Assembly (NCBI RefSeq): GCF_001591445.1
Contig: NZ_BCUX01000042.1
Span: 1-43,253, forward strand
Source of the DNA: Neobacillus drentensis NBRC 102427
GTDB taxonomy: Bacteria > Bacillota > Bacilli > Bacillales > Cytobacillaceae
DNA length: 43,253 bases
Reading direction: 5' to 3'
Shown: one piece after another, positions 16,777 through 25,671 of the stretch
Layout: each line of letters starts with the position of its first letter
Numbering within the stretch: the first letter of the stretch is position 1
Notes under the pieces: model-generated
The model's input: the letters and a program-made list of their open reading frames with translations, nothing else
Database searches by the model: none
Told to the model about the DNA's origin: nothing
Position numbers and translations under genes: made by a program

Positions 16777-18519
16777 ATGAAAAAACAATCCCAGGTTTCA
16801 CCTCAACCATTAGTAGATTCGCAGCCTTTACCCGAAAAAGAAGAGTTCGATATTGATGCGATAACCTTTGAAGTCATTTATAGCAGCTTGCTCGCTGCAG
16901 CGGAAGAGATGAGCAGTGTGCTTGGAAGGAGTGCCTATTCACCGATTATTAGGGAAATGATTGACTATTCCTGCGGGCTCTTTGATGCAGAGGGGAACTT
17001 GATTGCCCAGGCGGAGAACATTCCAGCGCATTTAGGGTCGATGGGCACCGCATTAAGGGATCTTTTTAACGACTTTCCGCCACATACGTTTCAGCCAGGA
17101 GATGCCTATCTGATGAATGACCCATATCGGGGAGGACAGCATACACCCGATCTTCACATTTTTACTCCGGCTTTCTATGAAGGCGAACTAGTGGGAATCT
17201 GCGGTACCATCGCCCATCATGCGGATATGGGTGGAAAAAATCCCGGCACTGAAGGGTTCGATAATAAATCAATTTTTGAAGAGGGGCTTAGAATCCCACC
17301 CGTGAAATTAGCCGAACGAGAAAAGATCAATGAAGCCATTACCACCATTATTACTGGAAATGTCAGGGAACCCAAAGCCACAATGGGAGATATTCGCGCG
17401 CAGCTCGCGGCTTGCCGATATGGGGAAGGCCGCTTAAATGAGATAGCAAACCGATACAGCAAAGGCATGTTAACCGAAGTAATGAAACGTTCATTGGATT
17501 ATTCAGAAAAAAGGATGAGGCTAGAGCTGGAGAAAATGAAGGATGCAGAGGCAACTGTCAGCGGCTGGCTTGATAATGATGGAGTTGGGCATGACCCTGT
17601 TGAAATTCGGATTAAAGTGAAAAAATGCGGAAAGGACATTGTGGTTGACTTCACAGGCACCGCCCCGCAAATGGCAGGGGGGATGAATGTCCCTCCAGCA
17701 GCAGCGTCCTCGGCTGTACTTTTTGCCATCAAGTGTGTAGTTGACCCAGGAACCCAACAAAATCAAGGCTGTTTTCGCCCAATTACCGTTATTCTTCCAG
17801 AGGGCAGTCTTGTGAATCCGAACTTCCCAGCTGCTGTCAGCCTCCGTCATTTAGCTGTACAGCGAATCGCGGATACGATTTTGCGGGCACTTTCTGAATT
17901 ATATCCTGAGCGAACCGCTGCGGGGACGTTTGTTGGTTTTTCTAGTCTTGCCATCGATAGCTGGCACCCTGTTCATGGCCACCCAAGGGTAATCCAGGAT
18001 GACCTTGGCGGCGGAATGGGGGCATTCCCATATGGTGATGGCATTGATGCCGTTGATACACATTGTGGAAACGTGGCCATTCTGCCTGCTGAAGTATGCG
18101 AACTATCCTATCAGGTTCGTGTTGTCTCAACGGAATTAATCTCTGATTCCGGCGGGGTGGGTAAATGGCGGGGAGGTTTAGGAATTAGAAGAGTTTACGA
18201 AATTCTAGAGCAGACTCATCAAGGACTCGTTTACACAGAACAATCGAACCCAGATTTTGCTCCTTGGGGATTAGCGGGAGGGGGTTCTGGTAAGCCGGCC
18301 AATATTCGGCTCGTTCGAAGAGATGGACAGGAGGAAGAGATGGATAAAGGGTATTTTCGGGCCCTTCCAGGGGACCGCATTATCATAGAAACATCAGGAG
18401 GCGGAGGATTTGGGGATCCTAAACAGCGAGAATTGGAGTTCATTTTTAAAGATGTAAGAGAAGGAAAGGTGAGCAGGGAAGCGGCAGAGAAAGTTTACGG
18501 CGTCACAATTAGCGGGTGA
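16777..18519 (+). CDS. hyuB: Hydantoinase/oxoprolinase family subunit B
   Basis: The 580-residue HyuB partner shows the family hallmarks SSVLGRSAYSPIIREMIDYS, AHLGSMGTALRD, YLMNDPYRGGQHTPDLHIF, HHADMGGKNPG and the C-terminal SGGGGFGDP. It should form the A/B complex with the preceding subunit. Two in-frame ATGs exist; 16777 has GGAGGG at a 6-nt distance, whereas 16771 touches it and overlaps the hyuA stop as ATGA. Tight spacing implies translational coupling. The substrate is unknown; the permease and dehydrogenase downstream suggest an amino acid-like product. Confidence 0.93.
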   Translation: MKKQSQVSPQPLVDSQPLPEKEEFDIDAITFEVIYSSLLAAAEEMSSVLGRSAYSPIIREMIDYSCGLFDAEGNLIAQAENIPAHLGSMGTALRDLFNDFPPHTFQPGDAYLMNDPYRGGQHTPDLHIFTPAFYEGELVGICGTIAHHADMGGKNPGTEGFDNKSIFEEGLRIPPVKLAEREKINEAITTIITGNVREPKATMGDIRAQLAACRYGEGRLNEIANRYSKGMLTEVMKRSLDYSEKRMRLELEKMKDAEATVSGWLDNDGVGHDPVEIRIKVKKCGKDIVVDFTGTAPQMAGGMNVPPAAASSAVLFAIKCVVDPGTQQNQGCFRPITVILPEGSLVNPNFPAAVSLRHLAVQRIADTILRALSELYPERTAAGTFVGFSSLAIDSWHPVHGHPRVIQDDLGGGMGAFPYGDGIDAVDTHCGNVAILPAEVCELSYQVRVVSTELISDSGGVGKWRGGLGIRRVYEILEQTHQGLVYTEQSNPDFAPWGLAGGGSGKPANIRLVRRDGQEEEMDKGYFRALPGDRIIIETSGGGGFGDPKQRELEFIFKDVREGKVSREAAEKVYGVTISG

Positions 18520-18592
18520 AGGATGCTGGAGGCTAAACAGGCTATTTTTTTCAAACAGATTTAGAACGAATAGAAGGAGGGAGAAGTAATTA

Positions 18593-19987
18593 ATGGCGGG
18601 CGAAACTAAGACGAATTCCAATGTGAATTCCATCGAGGAATTCGGTTATAAGCAGGAGTTAAAACGATCACTGACATTCGGCGATTTATTTATCTATGGC
18701 GTTTCTTTAATGGTTCCAATCGCACCATTTGGCATTTATGGTTATGTTGCTCAGGCTTCCAACGGGATGGTAGGACTCGCCTACTTGATCGGTATGGTGG
18801 GGATGATTTTCACCGCCTTGAGCTACGCAAGGATGTCAGAGGCATTTCCAATTGCCGGCTCCGTCTATTCTTATGCTCAACGTGGAATCAGTGACAATGT
18901 TGGCTTTATCGCTGGATGGATTCTTCTCCTCGACTACATCTTTGTTCCTACCTTAATCTATTTGGTTGCCGTGGCTGCTCTCAAGGGCATATTGCCGGAA
19001 GTTCCTTCTATTGTTTGGTTAGTATTTTTCATTGGCATCAATACGGTCCTCAATGTAGTCGGTGTAAAGGTAACGGCAAAAGCCATTAAACTGATAACGT
19101 ATTTGGTTTTAATCGTTTTGGCTATCTTTGTAACGGTAGGTATTATTGCAATTGTCAATGGGGTTAATGGGGCAGAATTTTCGTTTAAACCTTTATTCGA
19201 TCCGGAGCATTTCAGCATGGGATTGGTAATGGGTGCTGTTTCAATCGCAGTCCTTAGTTTCCTCGGATTCGATGCCGTTTCTACCCTTGCGGAAGAAGCG
19301 GAGGGAGAGCGAAAACTAATCGGAAAGGCAATTATCTTTTCTCTAATTGCTGTTGGGCTGCTTTTTATTGTTCAGACATGGGTTGCCGCACTCATTTATC
19401 CGGACTATAACGGCTTTGACAATCTTGACACTGCCTTTTATGTCATTGCTGAGATTGCCGGGGGTCCATGGCTTAAGTGGCTGACTGCAATTTCCATGGC
19501 AATCGCGTTTGGTATTGCCGATGCACTAGTTTTCCAAGCGGCTATCTCAAGATTATTGTTCAGTATGGCCAGAGATAAAAAACTGCCAGCTTTTTTGGCG
19601 AAAGTCCATCCGAAATACAAGACACCGTATACAAGTACAATTCTGGTTGCCATCTTGTCGTTCATTGTAGCTATGATGTTTTCAGCACATCTTGGCACAC
19701 TGACATCGTTGGTGAATTTTGGGGCGCTGACGGGTTTTATCCTGTTGCATCTCTCGGTTATTAATTATTTTATCTTCCGGAAAAAGAGCAGCAATTACCT
19801 GAATTACTTGATTTTGCCGATAATTGGTTTATTAATCATCTGCTATGTTTGGTACAGTTTAGAATCCTTATCCAAAATCATTGGCATCTCTTGGGTCGTA
19901 ATTGGCATTGTTTATATGTTGATTATTAATGCGAAAAATAAAAAAATACCAAATGAAATAACTAAAGGACATGATTCGAACATGTAA
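18593..19987 (+). CDS. APC-family amino acid permease
   Basis: The 464-residue integral membrane protein has about 12 hydrophobic segments and the APC signature near the N-terminus (LTFGDLFIYGVSLMVPIAPF, MVGLAYLIGMVGMIFTALSY, EAFPIAGSVYSYAQRGI). The FDAVSTLAEEAEGE stretch in the middle is typical of APC (APA-like) carriers. It starts at ATG 18593 after GGAGGGAG, 73 bp after hyuB and in the same direction. It probably imports the amino acid or cyclic amide that the HyuAB enzyme uses; the exact substrate cannot be read from the sequence. Confidence 0.93.
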   Translation: MAGETKTNSNVNSIEEFGYKQELKRSLTFGDLFIYGVSLMVPIAPFGIYGYVAQASNGMVGLAYLIGMVGMIFTALSYARMSEAFPIAGSVYSYAQRGISDNVGFIAGWILLLDYIFVPTLIYLVAVAALKGILPEVPSIVWLVFFIGINTVLNVVGVKVTAKAIKLITYLVLIVLAIFVTVGIIAIVNGVNGAEFSFKPLFDPEHFSMGLVMGAVSIAVLSFLGFDAVSTLAEEAEGERKLIGKAIIFSLIAVGLLFIVQTWVAALIYPDYNGFDNLDTAFYVIAEIAGGPWLKWLTAISMAIAFGIADALVFQAAISRLLFSMARDKKLPAFLAKVHPKYKTPYTSTILVAILSFIVAMMFSAHLGTLTSLVNFGALTGFILLHLSVINYFIFRKKSSNYLNYLILPIIGLLIICYVWYSLESLSKIIGISWVVIGIVYMLIINAKNKKIPNEITKGHDSNM

Positions 19988-20036
19988 AAATATGCTGGAT
20001 TCTACTAGAGGAAGCTAGCACAAGGGGGTATATCGA

Positions 20037-21239
20037 ATGAATAAAATTGTTGTATTAGGCGGTACAGGTACCATCGGGCAAATGATTGTTAAGGATTTAG
20101 TAGAAAGCGGCATGCATGTGATTGCAGCTGATTTGAATTTGGCCAAATTAGAAGAATTAAAGGAACAGACTAATCATCGAATCGAAATTGAATCGTTAAA
20201 TATTCAAGATAGTAATAAAACGAAAATGGTTTTGTCAAAAGGGAAGGTTTGCATTAATGCTACCAATTATATTTTTAATATTAATGTCATGAAAGCAGCA
20301 GCGGCTGCCGGGGTGAGTGTCCTTGACCTTGGAGGTCTTTATAACCTGACAAAAGAGCAGCTAAAGCTTGATCAACTAATGAAAGATTCCAATATACTGT
20401 CCATTGTTGGAATGGGGTCTGATCCGGGAACCTCAAATATTTTTAGCCGATATGGTGTGGAACTGCTTGACGTCGCGGAGGAAATCCATATTCGGTATGG
20501 ATCCTCGACTTCTGGTGTAACCTTTCCCTTTGCTATCGATACGATTATCGATGAAGCAACAAAAAATGCCGTGGCGGTTAAAGAGGGAACCGTCCTTGAA
20601 ATCCCTCCGCTCGCCGATGAAGAGCTTACGTTTTTTCATGAAGACGTCGGAGCACAAAAAACCTATTCCATTATTCATTCAGAATTAGCTACATTGCCTG
20701 ACAGCTTTCCGGAGGTAAAAACCATTACGTACAAGGATTCTTGGGATCCTGCCACGATTGAAAAAATAAAAACCCTGCATTCTTTAGGACTGTTACAGAC
20801 CGAACCAATTGAAGTTTTAGGAGAGAATGTTTCGCCTCGGAGGCAAATTGTTTCCTTTTTGCAAAAGCTGTTAGCTTTGAAAGAAGAACCAATTTGGGGG
20901 AAAGATTCATTGCTTGTTGAGGTAATAGGCTGGAAGAATGGAAATAAAGCCTCTGTGAAATTAGAATTACTCACAGATTATCAGCCAAAATGGAAAGCCA
21001 GCGCTACCCAATATGCAACAGCCATCCCTGCCTCTATCGTCGCCCAAATGATCATCAATGGCGAGGTAACGGAAACAGGTGTAAAACCACCCGAAACATG
21101 TATTGATCCAAAAACATTCCTAGCCTACCTCAATCAAAAAAATGTCAACCTGCATATCACCTACACCGAAACAGTTACACCAAACCGTGATACAGCTAAA
21201 TGGCAAGAGCCTAGATTTGTCGAAACGACCATTGACTGA
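20037..21239 (+). CDS. Saccharopine dehydrogenase-like NAD(P)-binding protein
   Basis: The 400-residue product opens with a Rossmann fold (VVLGGTGTIGQMI, G8-x-x-G11-x-x-G14). It carries the family pattern KVCINATNYIFNINVMKAA, SVLDLGG and SIVGMGSDPGTSNIFSRYG, and a C-terminal saccharopine-dehydrogenase-type domain. Relatives reductively cleave or form secondary-amine adducts such as saccharopine or carboxynorspermidine. It is the last gene of the sigma-54 operon (ATG 20037, AAGGGGG 15 nt upstream, 49 bp after the permease). This suggests the operon's substrate is finished by NAD(P)-dependent oxidation of an amino or imino acid (inference). Confidence 0.85.
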   Translation: MNKIVVLGGTGTIGQMIVKDLVESGMHVIAADLNLAKLEELKEQTNHRIEIESLNIQDSNKTKMVLSKGKVCINATNYIFNINVMKAAAAAGVSVLDLGGLYNLTKEQLKLDQLMKDSNILSIVGMGSDPGTSNIFSRYGVELLDVAEEIHIRYGSSTSGVTFPFAIDTIIDEATKNAVAVKEGTVLEIPPLADEELTFFHEDVGAQKTYSIIHSELATLPDSFPEVKTITYKDSWDPATIEKIKTLHSLGLLQTEPIEVLGENVSPRRQIVSFLQKLLALKEEPIWGKDSLLVEVIGWKNGNKASVKLELLTDYQPKWKASATQYATAIPASIVAQMIINGEVTETGVKPPETCIDPKTFLAYLNQKNVNLHITYTETVTPNRDTAKWQEPRFVETTID

Positions 21240-21497
21240 CACATACAAAGGTTCGAGTCGCTTTTAGTGATTTTGGAATCGGCTTTTGCTAGTTTCATTG
21301 CAGGTATCCTGTCATTTAATCGAAAGGTAGCGAGCGCAGGTGGATATTTTTTGTCTCGCCGCCCCCCTTGAGGGGCCGTCTATTAAAAGATGGTTTTCAT
21401 TACTTGTCCCCTATGATATTTAAAAGAAGTGAAACGAAATTCAATTGAAAAGGTTTAGCGGCGTGTGTCTATAAAAAAACTATATACCATGATAAAA

Positions 21498-21528
21498 ATA
21501 GAGTAGCTCTCTGCTGGGGCTACTCTAT
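21498..21528. terminator. Hairpin downstream of the hyu operon
   Basis: Perfect 10-bp arms ATAGAGTAGC (21498-21507) and GCTACTCTAT (21519-21528). T-rich sequence is on the minus-strand side (AAAAAT just before it), so alone it would best stop leftward transcription. The REP-like palindrome just after it gives the rightward T-tract. The rest of the 21240-21650 gap holds no gene. Confidence 0.55.
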
Positions 21529-21538
21529 TCATGGCTAT

Positions 21539-21590
21539 GGGGTCAGTCCCCCGGTACATTAAAGCTTTACTTTACCGGGGGACTGACCCC
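21539..21590 (+). repeat. REP-like palindrome, copy 2, followed by T6
   Basis: This is an almost perfect 52-nt palindrome: GGGGTCAGTCCCCCGGTA pairs with TACCGGGGGACTGACCCC around ATTAAAGCTTTAC sequence. Six T follow directly (21591-21596), so this copy has the form of a factor-independent terminator for the hyu operon. Confidence 0.9.
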
Positions 21591-21647
21591 TTTTTTCAGT
21601 TAATTATTAGGAATTTCAGAAAGTTCAACCATTATATTCAGAAAAAT

Positions 21648-21716
21648 GATATTGACTTTCATTCTCAATTGAAATAAAATGATTTTTAGAGTTAAATGAA
21701 AATGATTTTCATTATT
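21648..21716 (+). promoter_or_regulatory. Promoter with two Fur-like boxes
   Basis: -35 TTGACT (21652-21657), 17-nt spacer and -10 TAAAAT (21675-21680) are well formed. A Fur-like sequence (TTGACTTTCATTCTCAATTG) covers the -35, and a perfect 7-1-7 box TGAAAATGATTTTCA lies at 21697-21711. Iron-replete repression of the FTR1 gene that follows is expected. Confidence 0.85.
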
Positions 21717-21762
21717 AATCTTATAATAATTTAAAGATTAATAGTGTACATAGGAGGAAATT

Positions 21763-23262
21763 ATGAGGAGCAAGCTATTTACTACTCTGGTGATTTTACT
21801 TACAGCTTTTATCGTCCTTCCAAGTAACAGTTTTGCTACTAGTGCATCGGATGATATGCAGCGAGCAAATAATATAATTACTCAAACTATACAATCAGTG
21901 GATAAAGGAGAAATGGATGTAGCCTCCGAGCAGTTCAAGACCTTTAGTACCACATGGCTATCAGTAGAAGATGGAGTTAAAAAACAATCACAGCAGGCTT
22001 ATCATGATATTGAAGATAACATGGGGCAAGTATCATTTGCTTTAGCTCAACAACCAATAAATCAAGACAAAGTGAAAAATGCTCTTTTAGAATTAAAATA
22101 CATTAATCAAAAGTTTATAGATGGAAAGTTTACCGCAACTTCCGATAAAAGTAACAACAACTCTGCCCAAAAGGGAGATGTAGCTGAACTAGTATCATTG
22201 CTAAATCAGTCACTTTCAAAAATCAAGAACAATAATATTCAGGGAGCAAAAGGAGATATTGAACAATTCCGAAAGTCCTGGTTGAATGCCGAGGGGGTAG
22301 TCCTAACACAATCCTCGAAAATATATGGTGATGCGGAAAGGGATATGGTTGCGTCATACTCGATGCTATCCTCCAATGATATATCAGGAGCGAAAAAGAC
22401 AATCGAAGGAATGCGAGATTATCTTTCGCCACTTGTATCAAAGACAAGTTATAACATGATGGATGCAATTACGATTCTTCTGCGTGAAGGATTAGAGGGA
22501 TTGCTTGTCGTTGTCGCCTTGCTTGGATTTTTAAGAAAAGCGGGTCATGAAGAGAAAAGCAAATGGATTTGGATCGGGGTAGGTTCAGGAATCGGAGTAA
22601 GTATTATTCTTGGGGCTATTGTGAACTTGTTATTTTCAGCGGGAGCATTTGGAAGTAATAATTTCTTAATTGCAGGCTGGACTGGGGTTTTTGCAGCCGT
22701 CATGCTGCTGTACATGAGCTACTGGCTTCATAGTAAGTCAAGTATATCAGAATGGCAGAGATACATTCGTACGCAAAGTACAAAAGCTTTGGATACAGGA
22801 AGCCTTATCTCTTTAGCTCTTTTATCTTTTCTTGCTGTTTTTCGTGAAGGTACAGAAACAGTCTTATTCTTTATTGGCATGGCTTCTTCGATAAAGATGA
22901 CTTCTCTTTTATTGGGTATTGCCATTGGACTTTTAATACTGGTTATTTTATCTTACCTCATCCTTAAGGTAGGGTTAAAAATTCCGATGCGTCCATTCTT
23001 TTTGGTATCAAGTATTCTAATGTTTTACTTATGCTTCAAATTTACAGGCATGGGGATTCATGGATTGCAGCTTGCAGGACTATTACCTGCCACCCAAGCA
23101 CCAATTCCAACGATTGACTTTTTTGCCCTATATTCAACCTGGGAGAGTTTTATCCCACAGATGATCTTGCTAGTTGTTGCGGCATCTGCCGCAATAGTAA
23201 ATAAAAGAAAAGACTATAAAGTAAAGTTACAAACAGGGGGAAACTTAAATGAAAACGCGTAA
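21763..23262 (+). CDS. FTR1/EfeU-family high-affinity iron permease with N-terminal extracytoplasmic repeats
   Basis: The 499-residue protein has a signal peptide (1-25, ...SNSFA), two copies of a helical extracytoplasmic domain (about 30-118 and 140-230, each with W-x3-E-x10-Y: W65/E69/Y80 and W173/E177/Y188) and seven or so membrane helices. The iron-translocation motifs REGLE (241-245) and REGTE (361-365) are typical of FTR1/EfeU permeases. The gene follows a Fur-type promoter and has AGGAGG ahead of ATG 21763. It overlaps the lipoprotein gene by 14 bp, so the two are translationally coupled. The classic EfeO and EfeB partners are absent here; the downstream lipoprotein and the COG4705-like protein carry the same helical domain instead. 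Confidence 0.93.
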   Translation: MRSKLFTTLVILLTAFIVLPSNSFATSASDDMQRANNIITQTIQSVDKGEMDVASEQFKTFSTTWLSVEDGVKKQSQQAYHDIEDNMGQVSFALAQQPINQDKVKNALLELKYINQKFIDGKFTATSDKSNNNSAQKGDVAELVSLLNQSLSKIKNNNIQGAKGDIEQFRKSWLNAEGVVLTQSSKIYGDAERDMVASYSMLSSNDISGAKKTIEGMRDYLSPLVSKTSYNMMDAITILLREGLEGLLVVVALLGFLRKAGHEEKSKWIWIGVGSGIGVSIILGAIVNLLFSAGAFGSNNFLIAGWTGVFAAVMLLYMSYWLHSKSSISEWQRYIRTQSTKALDTGSLISLALLSFLAVFREGTETVLFFIGMASSIKMTSLLLGIAIGLLILVILSYLILKVGLKIPMRPFFLVSSILMFYLCFKFTGMGIHGLQLAGLLPATQAPIPTIDFFALYSTWESFIPQMILLVVAASAAIVNKRKDYKVKLQTGGNLNENA

Positions 23263-23650
23263 ATTTATCGTTCCAATTTTATTAGCATCTTCTTTAACAT
23301 TGGCTGCGTGTGGTGGAGCAAATACAGACAAAAAGACAGAGGAAAAAAAGACAACAGTTTCCATTAGTGACGGTGCGAAGGAAATGAGACAAACAATTTC
23401 TGATTTGAAAACACAATTAAATACAAAGGATGCTACCAAAGTAAAAGCAAGTGGAGAAAATCTAGAAAAATCATGGCAAACATTTGAAGATGAAGTGAAA
23501 GATAAGAGTGCTGACTTATACGGAAAAGTTGAAACACCACTTCATACAATTGAAGCGGGTGCAAAAACAGAACCACTTGATGAACAAACGCTTAATAAAG
23601 CAGCAGATGAACTTGATACGGTATTATCTGATGTTGAAAAATTAAAATAA
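23249..23650 (+). CDS. Lipoprotein with FTR1-type helical domain
   Basis: The 133-residue product has a lipobox LTLAAC with Cys21, so it would be anchored to the outer face of the membrane. After a lysine- and threonine-rich linker it consists of one copy of the helical domain found twice in the preceding permease: W76, E80, Y91 in W-x3-E-x10-Y spacing. The start ATG 23249 follows GGGGGAAA and lies within the 3' end of the permease gene. It probably delivers or holds iron for the permease; that role is inferred from coupling, the Fur promoter and the shared domain. It lacks the M75 peptidase-like (imelysin) domain of EfeM/EfeO. Confidence 0.85.
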   Translation: MKTRKFIVPILLASSLTLAACGGANTDKKTEEKKTTVSISDGAKEMRQTISDLKTQLNTKDATKVKASGENLEKSWQTFEDEVKDKSADLYGKVETPLHTIEAGAKTEPLDEQTLNKAADELDTVLSDVEKLK

Positions 23651-23657
23651 CAAACAC

Positions 23658-23695
23658 GCGGTAACTCCCATGGGGGTTACCGCATTTTCTTTTTA
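23658..23695 (+). terminator. Intrinsic terminator of the iron operon
   Basis: GCGGTAAC (23658-23665) pairs with GTTACCGC (23676-23683), followed by ATTTTCTTTTT. Confidence 0.9.
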
Positions 23696-23777
23696 ATAAT
23701 GAAAATCTGGCTAATAGACATGAAATTAGCGTCCAAATAAAACCAAATGTACCTCCTTTTAGTACTAAGTTGACAAA

Positions 23778-24209
23778 CTACTGCCATGCCGTCATGATTA
23801 CGCCGAAAGCAATAAGCGCTACTCCAATTCCATTTACCAAGCTGAGCTTTTCCCCGAAAAAGAAAATGGCTAACAGTGTTGCAATGACAACACTCAACTT
23901 ATCAACTGGTGCTACTTGAGACACTTTTCCCACTTTTAAGGCCATAAAATAAAACAACCAAGAAGTTGCACCTGCCACGCCACTCAAAACAATGAATAGT
24001 AAGGTTCTCTTTTCCCCGATAATCACCGGAATTTCACCTAAATTTCCCTCTAAAATAACCACTCCCATTAAAAAGATTGCCATAATGATTGCTCTAATGG
24101 CCGTCGCGGTGTTGGCATCAATATTTTGTAAACCTAATTTCCCAAATATTGATACCAATGCAGCTGATACAGCAGATAGTATGGCAAATACAAGCCACGA
24201 CAAATCCAA
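23778..24209 (-). CDS. Single-domain EamA/DMT-family transporter
   Basis: The 143-residue protein consists of one EamA repeat with five hydrophobic segments, in contrast to the usual two-repeat ~300-residue carriers, so it would work as a dimer like SMR proteins. It starts with TTG (24207-24209) after GGAAGGAAGTGA. The segments FGKLGLQNIDANTATAIRA and LSGVAGATSWLFYFMALKVG are typical. The substrate is unknown. It faces left, converging on the iron operon's terminator. Confidence 0.88.
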   Translation of the reverse strand: MDLSWLVFAILSAVSAALVSIFGKLGLQNIDANTATAIRAIIMAIFLMGVVILEGNLGEIPVIIGEKRTLLFIVLSGVAGATSWLFYFMALKVGKVSQVAPVDKLSVVIATLLAIFFFGEKLSLVNGIGVALIAFGVIMTAWQ

Positions 24210-24425
24210 TCACTTCCTTCCTTCATTTCCTCACTCTACTGTTTCGACTATAAAAACCATAATTCCTTTTCTATGTATTTTTTTCGTTCGATATTTAGTA
24301 GTTCAAGAAGCGATTCTTTCTGTTTCTGGTGATGATGCAAATGGAGTGCACCATGATTTATTTCTTCATCTCATAAAATCACCCAATGAATTTAATAGGC
24401 GGAGAAAATTTACGTTGGAGAGGGT
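24210..24425. other. Intergenic stretch with possible minus-strand remnant
   Basis: On the minus strand about 40 codons (HLHHHQKQKESLLELLNIER, then KKYIEKELWFL) lie between two stops near 24240-24365 without a clear start. A plus-strand frame covering 23992-24429 runs antisense to the DMT gene and is rejected. Nothing else is seen. Confidence 0.3.
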
Positions 24426-25544
24426 CTAGCTATGATCTGAAATTTCACTAATTGTGTGGTTATTTAAGAATCGAAAAATAGGCGGCAAAATGGTAAGAAT
24501 GCTAATTAATCTAAGTGATTGAACGGCTACGACAAAAGTAGTGTCGGCATGGAGGGCAATCGCCGTAGTTGCCATCTCAGCAACCCCTCCTGGTGCAAAG
24601 GCAAGCAGGCAAGTTACAAAAGTAATATTTGTCATTTCAGATATTAGAAAAGAGAAGGCCAACATAGAAACAATTAAGCATAGAGAACTAAGCAGACCAA
24701 CAATAATTGTTTGTCCTAGTCCTTTGAACATAGCAAAATTCACTCGAGAACCAATATTAGTTCCAATTAAAACTTGGGCGATGATAATGATTTCTTGCGG
24801 CCAGTAAGCAAGGCCAACAATGTCACCAATAAAAAGAGGGCAAATTAAATGAAAAATTCCTGCTCCAATCATACTCCCCACAAGCCAGGGGGCAGGCATT
24901 TTTATTCTTTTTCCTGCCTTAGCACCCAAGCATCCTCCAATAATTAGAATTCCGGTATGAAGCAAGGCATTAGAAGAAAGGGGACCTTGGGTACTTTTTG
25001 TGGCAATCATGACGGAGGGGGAATTAACTACTCCGGATATAAAAGGTATTAAACTTATCACAAGTAACACCCGTATTGTTTGAACAATACTCACGATAAA
25101 GGCATTGGCACCAACTTCATCAGCAATGGTGGGCATAGCGGAAATCCCGCCCGGGGTCGTACCAAAAAGGCTGGTCATCATATTTACGCTGCTGAACCGC
25201 CATAACATGATCCCTGAGAGTATTGCCATGGTAATGGAAGAAATCAGCATGATAATAATAATTAAGAAATAATCTTCCATTGTATCCATGATTGATAAAT
25301 TGAAGGTTTGGCCTAATTGAATACCTATAATCAATTGCCCGATTTGGGGCCATAATGGGTGTAATCCGTTTTTCTCTCTTTGGAATTTTAACCTTTTCAA
25401 ACGCAAACTGGATAGGACGCTTGCTAGAAATAAACTACCCAACATCCATGCCATTGGGATACCAGAATAAGATAGAGTCATGCCACCAAGCGCACTGAGC
25501 AGAATATAGAGAATGTTTTGTTTTAATGGTTGAAGTTTTTGCAT
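24426..25544 (-). CDS. AbrB-family membrane protein (PF05145)
   Basis: The 372-residue polytopic membrane protein has two related halves. Each contains the family motif: SLFGTTPGGISAMPTIADEV in the first and LLAFAPGGVAEMATTAIALH in the second. This family is often labelled 'ammonia monooxygenase' or 'AbrB' and is thought to be a transporter; it is unrelated to the transcription factor AbrB. The substrate is unknown. It faces left and has a weak ribosome binding site (GGATG) before ATG 25544. It is not obviously in an operon with the DMT gene, which is separated by ~215 bp. Confidence 0.9.
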   Translation of the reverse strand: MQKLQPLKQNILYILLSALGGMTLSYSGIPMAWMLGSLFLASVLSSLRLKRLKFQREKNGLHPLWPQIGQLIIGIQLGQTFNLSIMDTMEDYFLIIIIMLISSITMAILSGIMLWRFSSVNMMTSLFGTTPGGISAMPTIADEVGANAFIVSIVQTIRVLLVISLIPFISGVVNSPSVMIATKSTQGPLSSNALLHTGILIIGGCLGAKAGKRIKMPAPWLVGSMIGAGIFHLICPLFIGDIVGLAYWPQEIIIIAQVLIGTNIGSRVNFAMFKGLGQTIIVGLLSSLCLIVSMLAFSFLISEMTNITFVTCLLAFAPGGVAEMATTAIALHADTTFVVAVQSLRLISILTILPPIFRFLNNHTISEISDHS

Positions 25545-25633
25545 GATGGATTATCTACATCCTTTGTTGTATTCACTAATTGTTTACTATTTCCAAAATA
25601 ATGTTTTGTTAGTCAAAATAATTAAAATCAAAA

Positions 25634-25667
25634 AAGCCAGTCCGCCTTAATAGTAGGGGACTGGCTT
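25634..25667 (-). terminator. Terminator of uppP
   Basis: AAGCCAGTC (25634-25642) and GACTGGCTT (25659-25667). Read on the minus strand it is followed by a T-rich tract, 5 bp after the uppP stop. Confidence 0.9.
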
Positions 25668-25671
25668 GATT

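Noticed and set aside
23992..24429. 145-codon plus-strand frame
   Set aside because: Antisense to the DMT transporter gene, whose translation shows coherent membrane helices.
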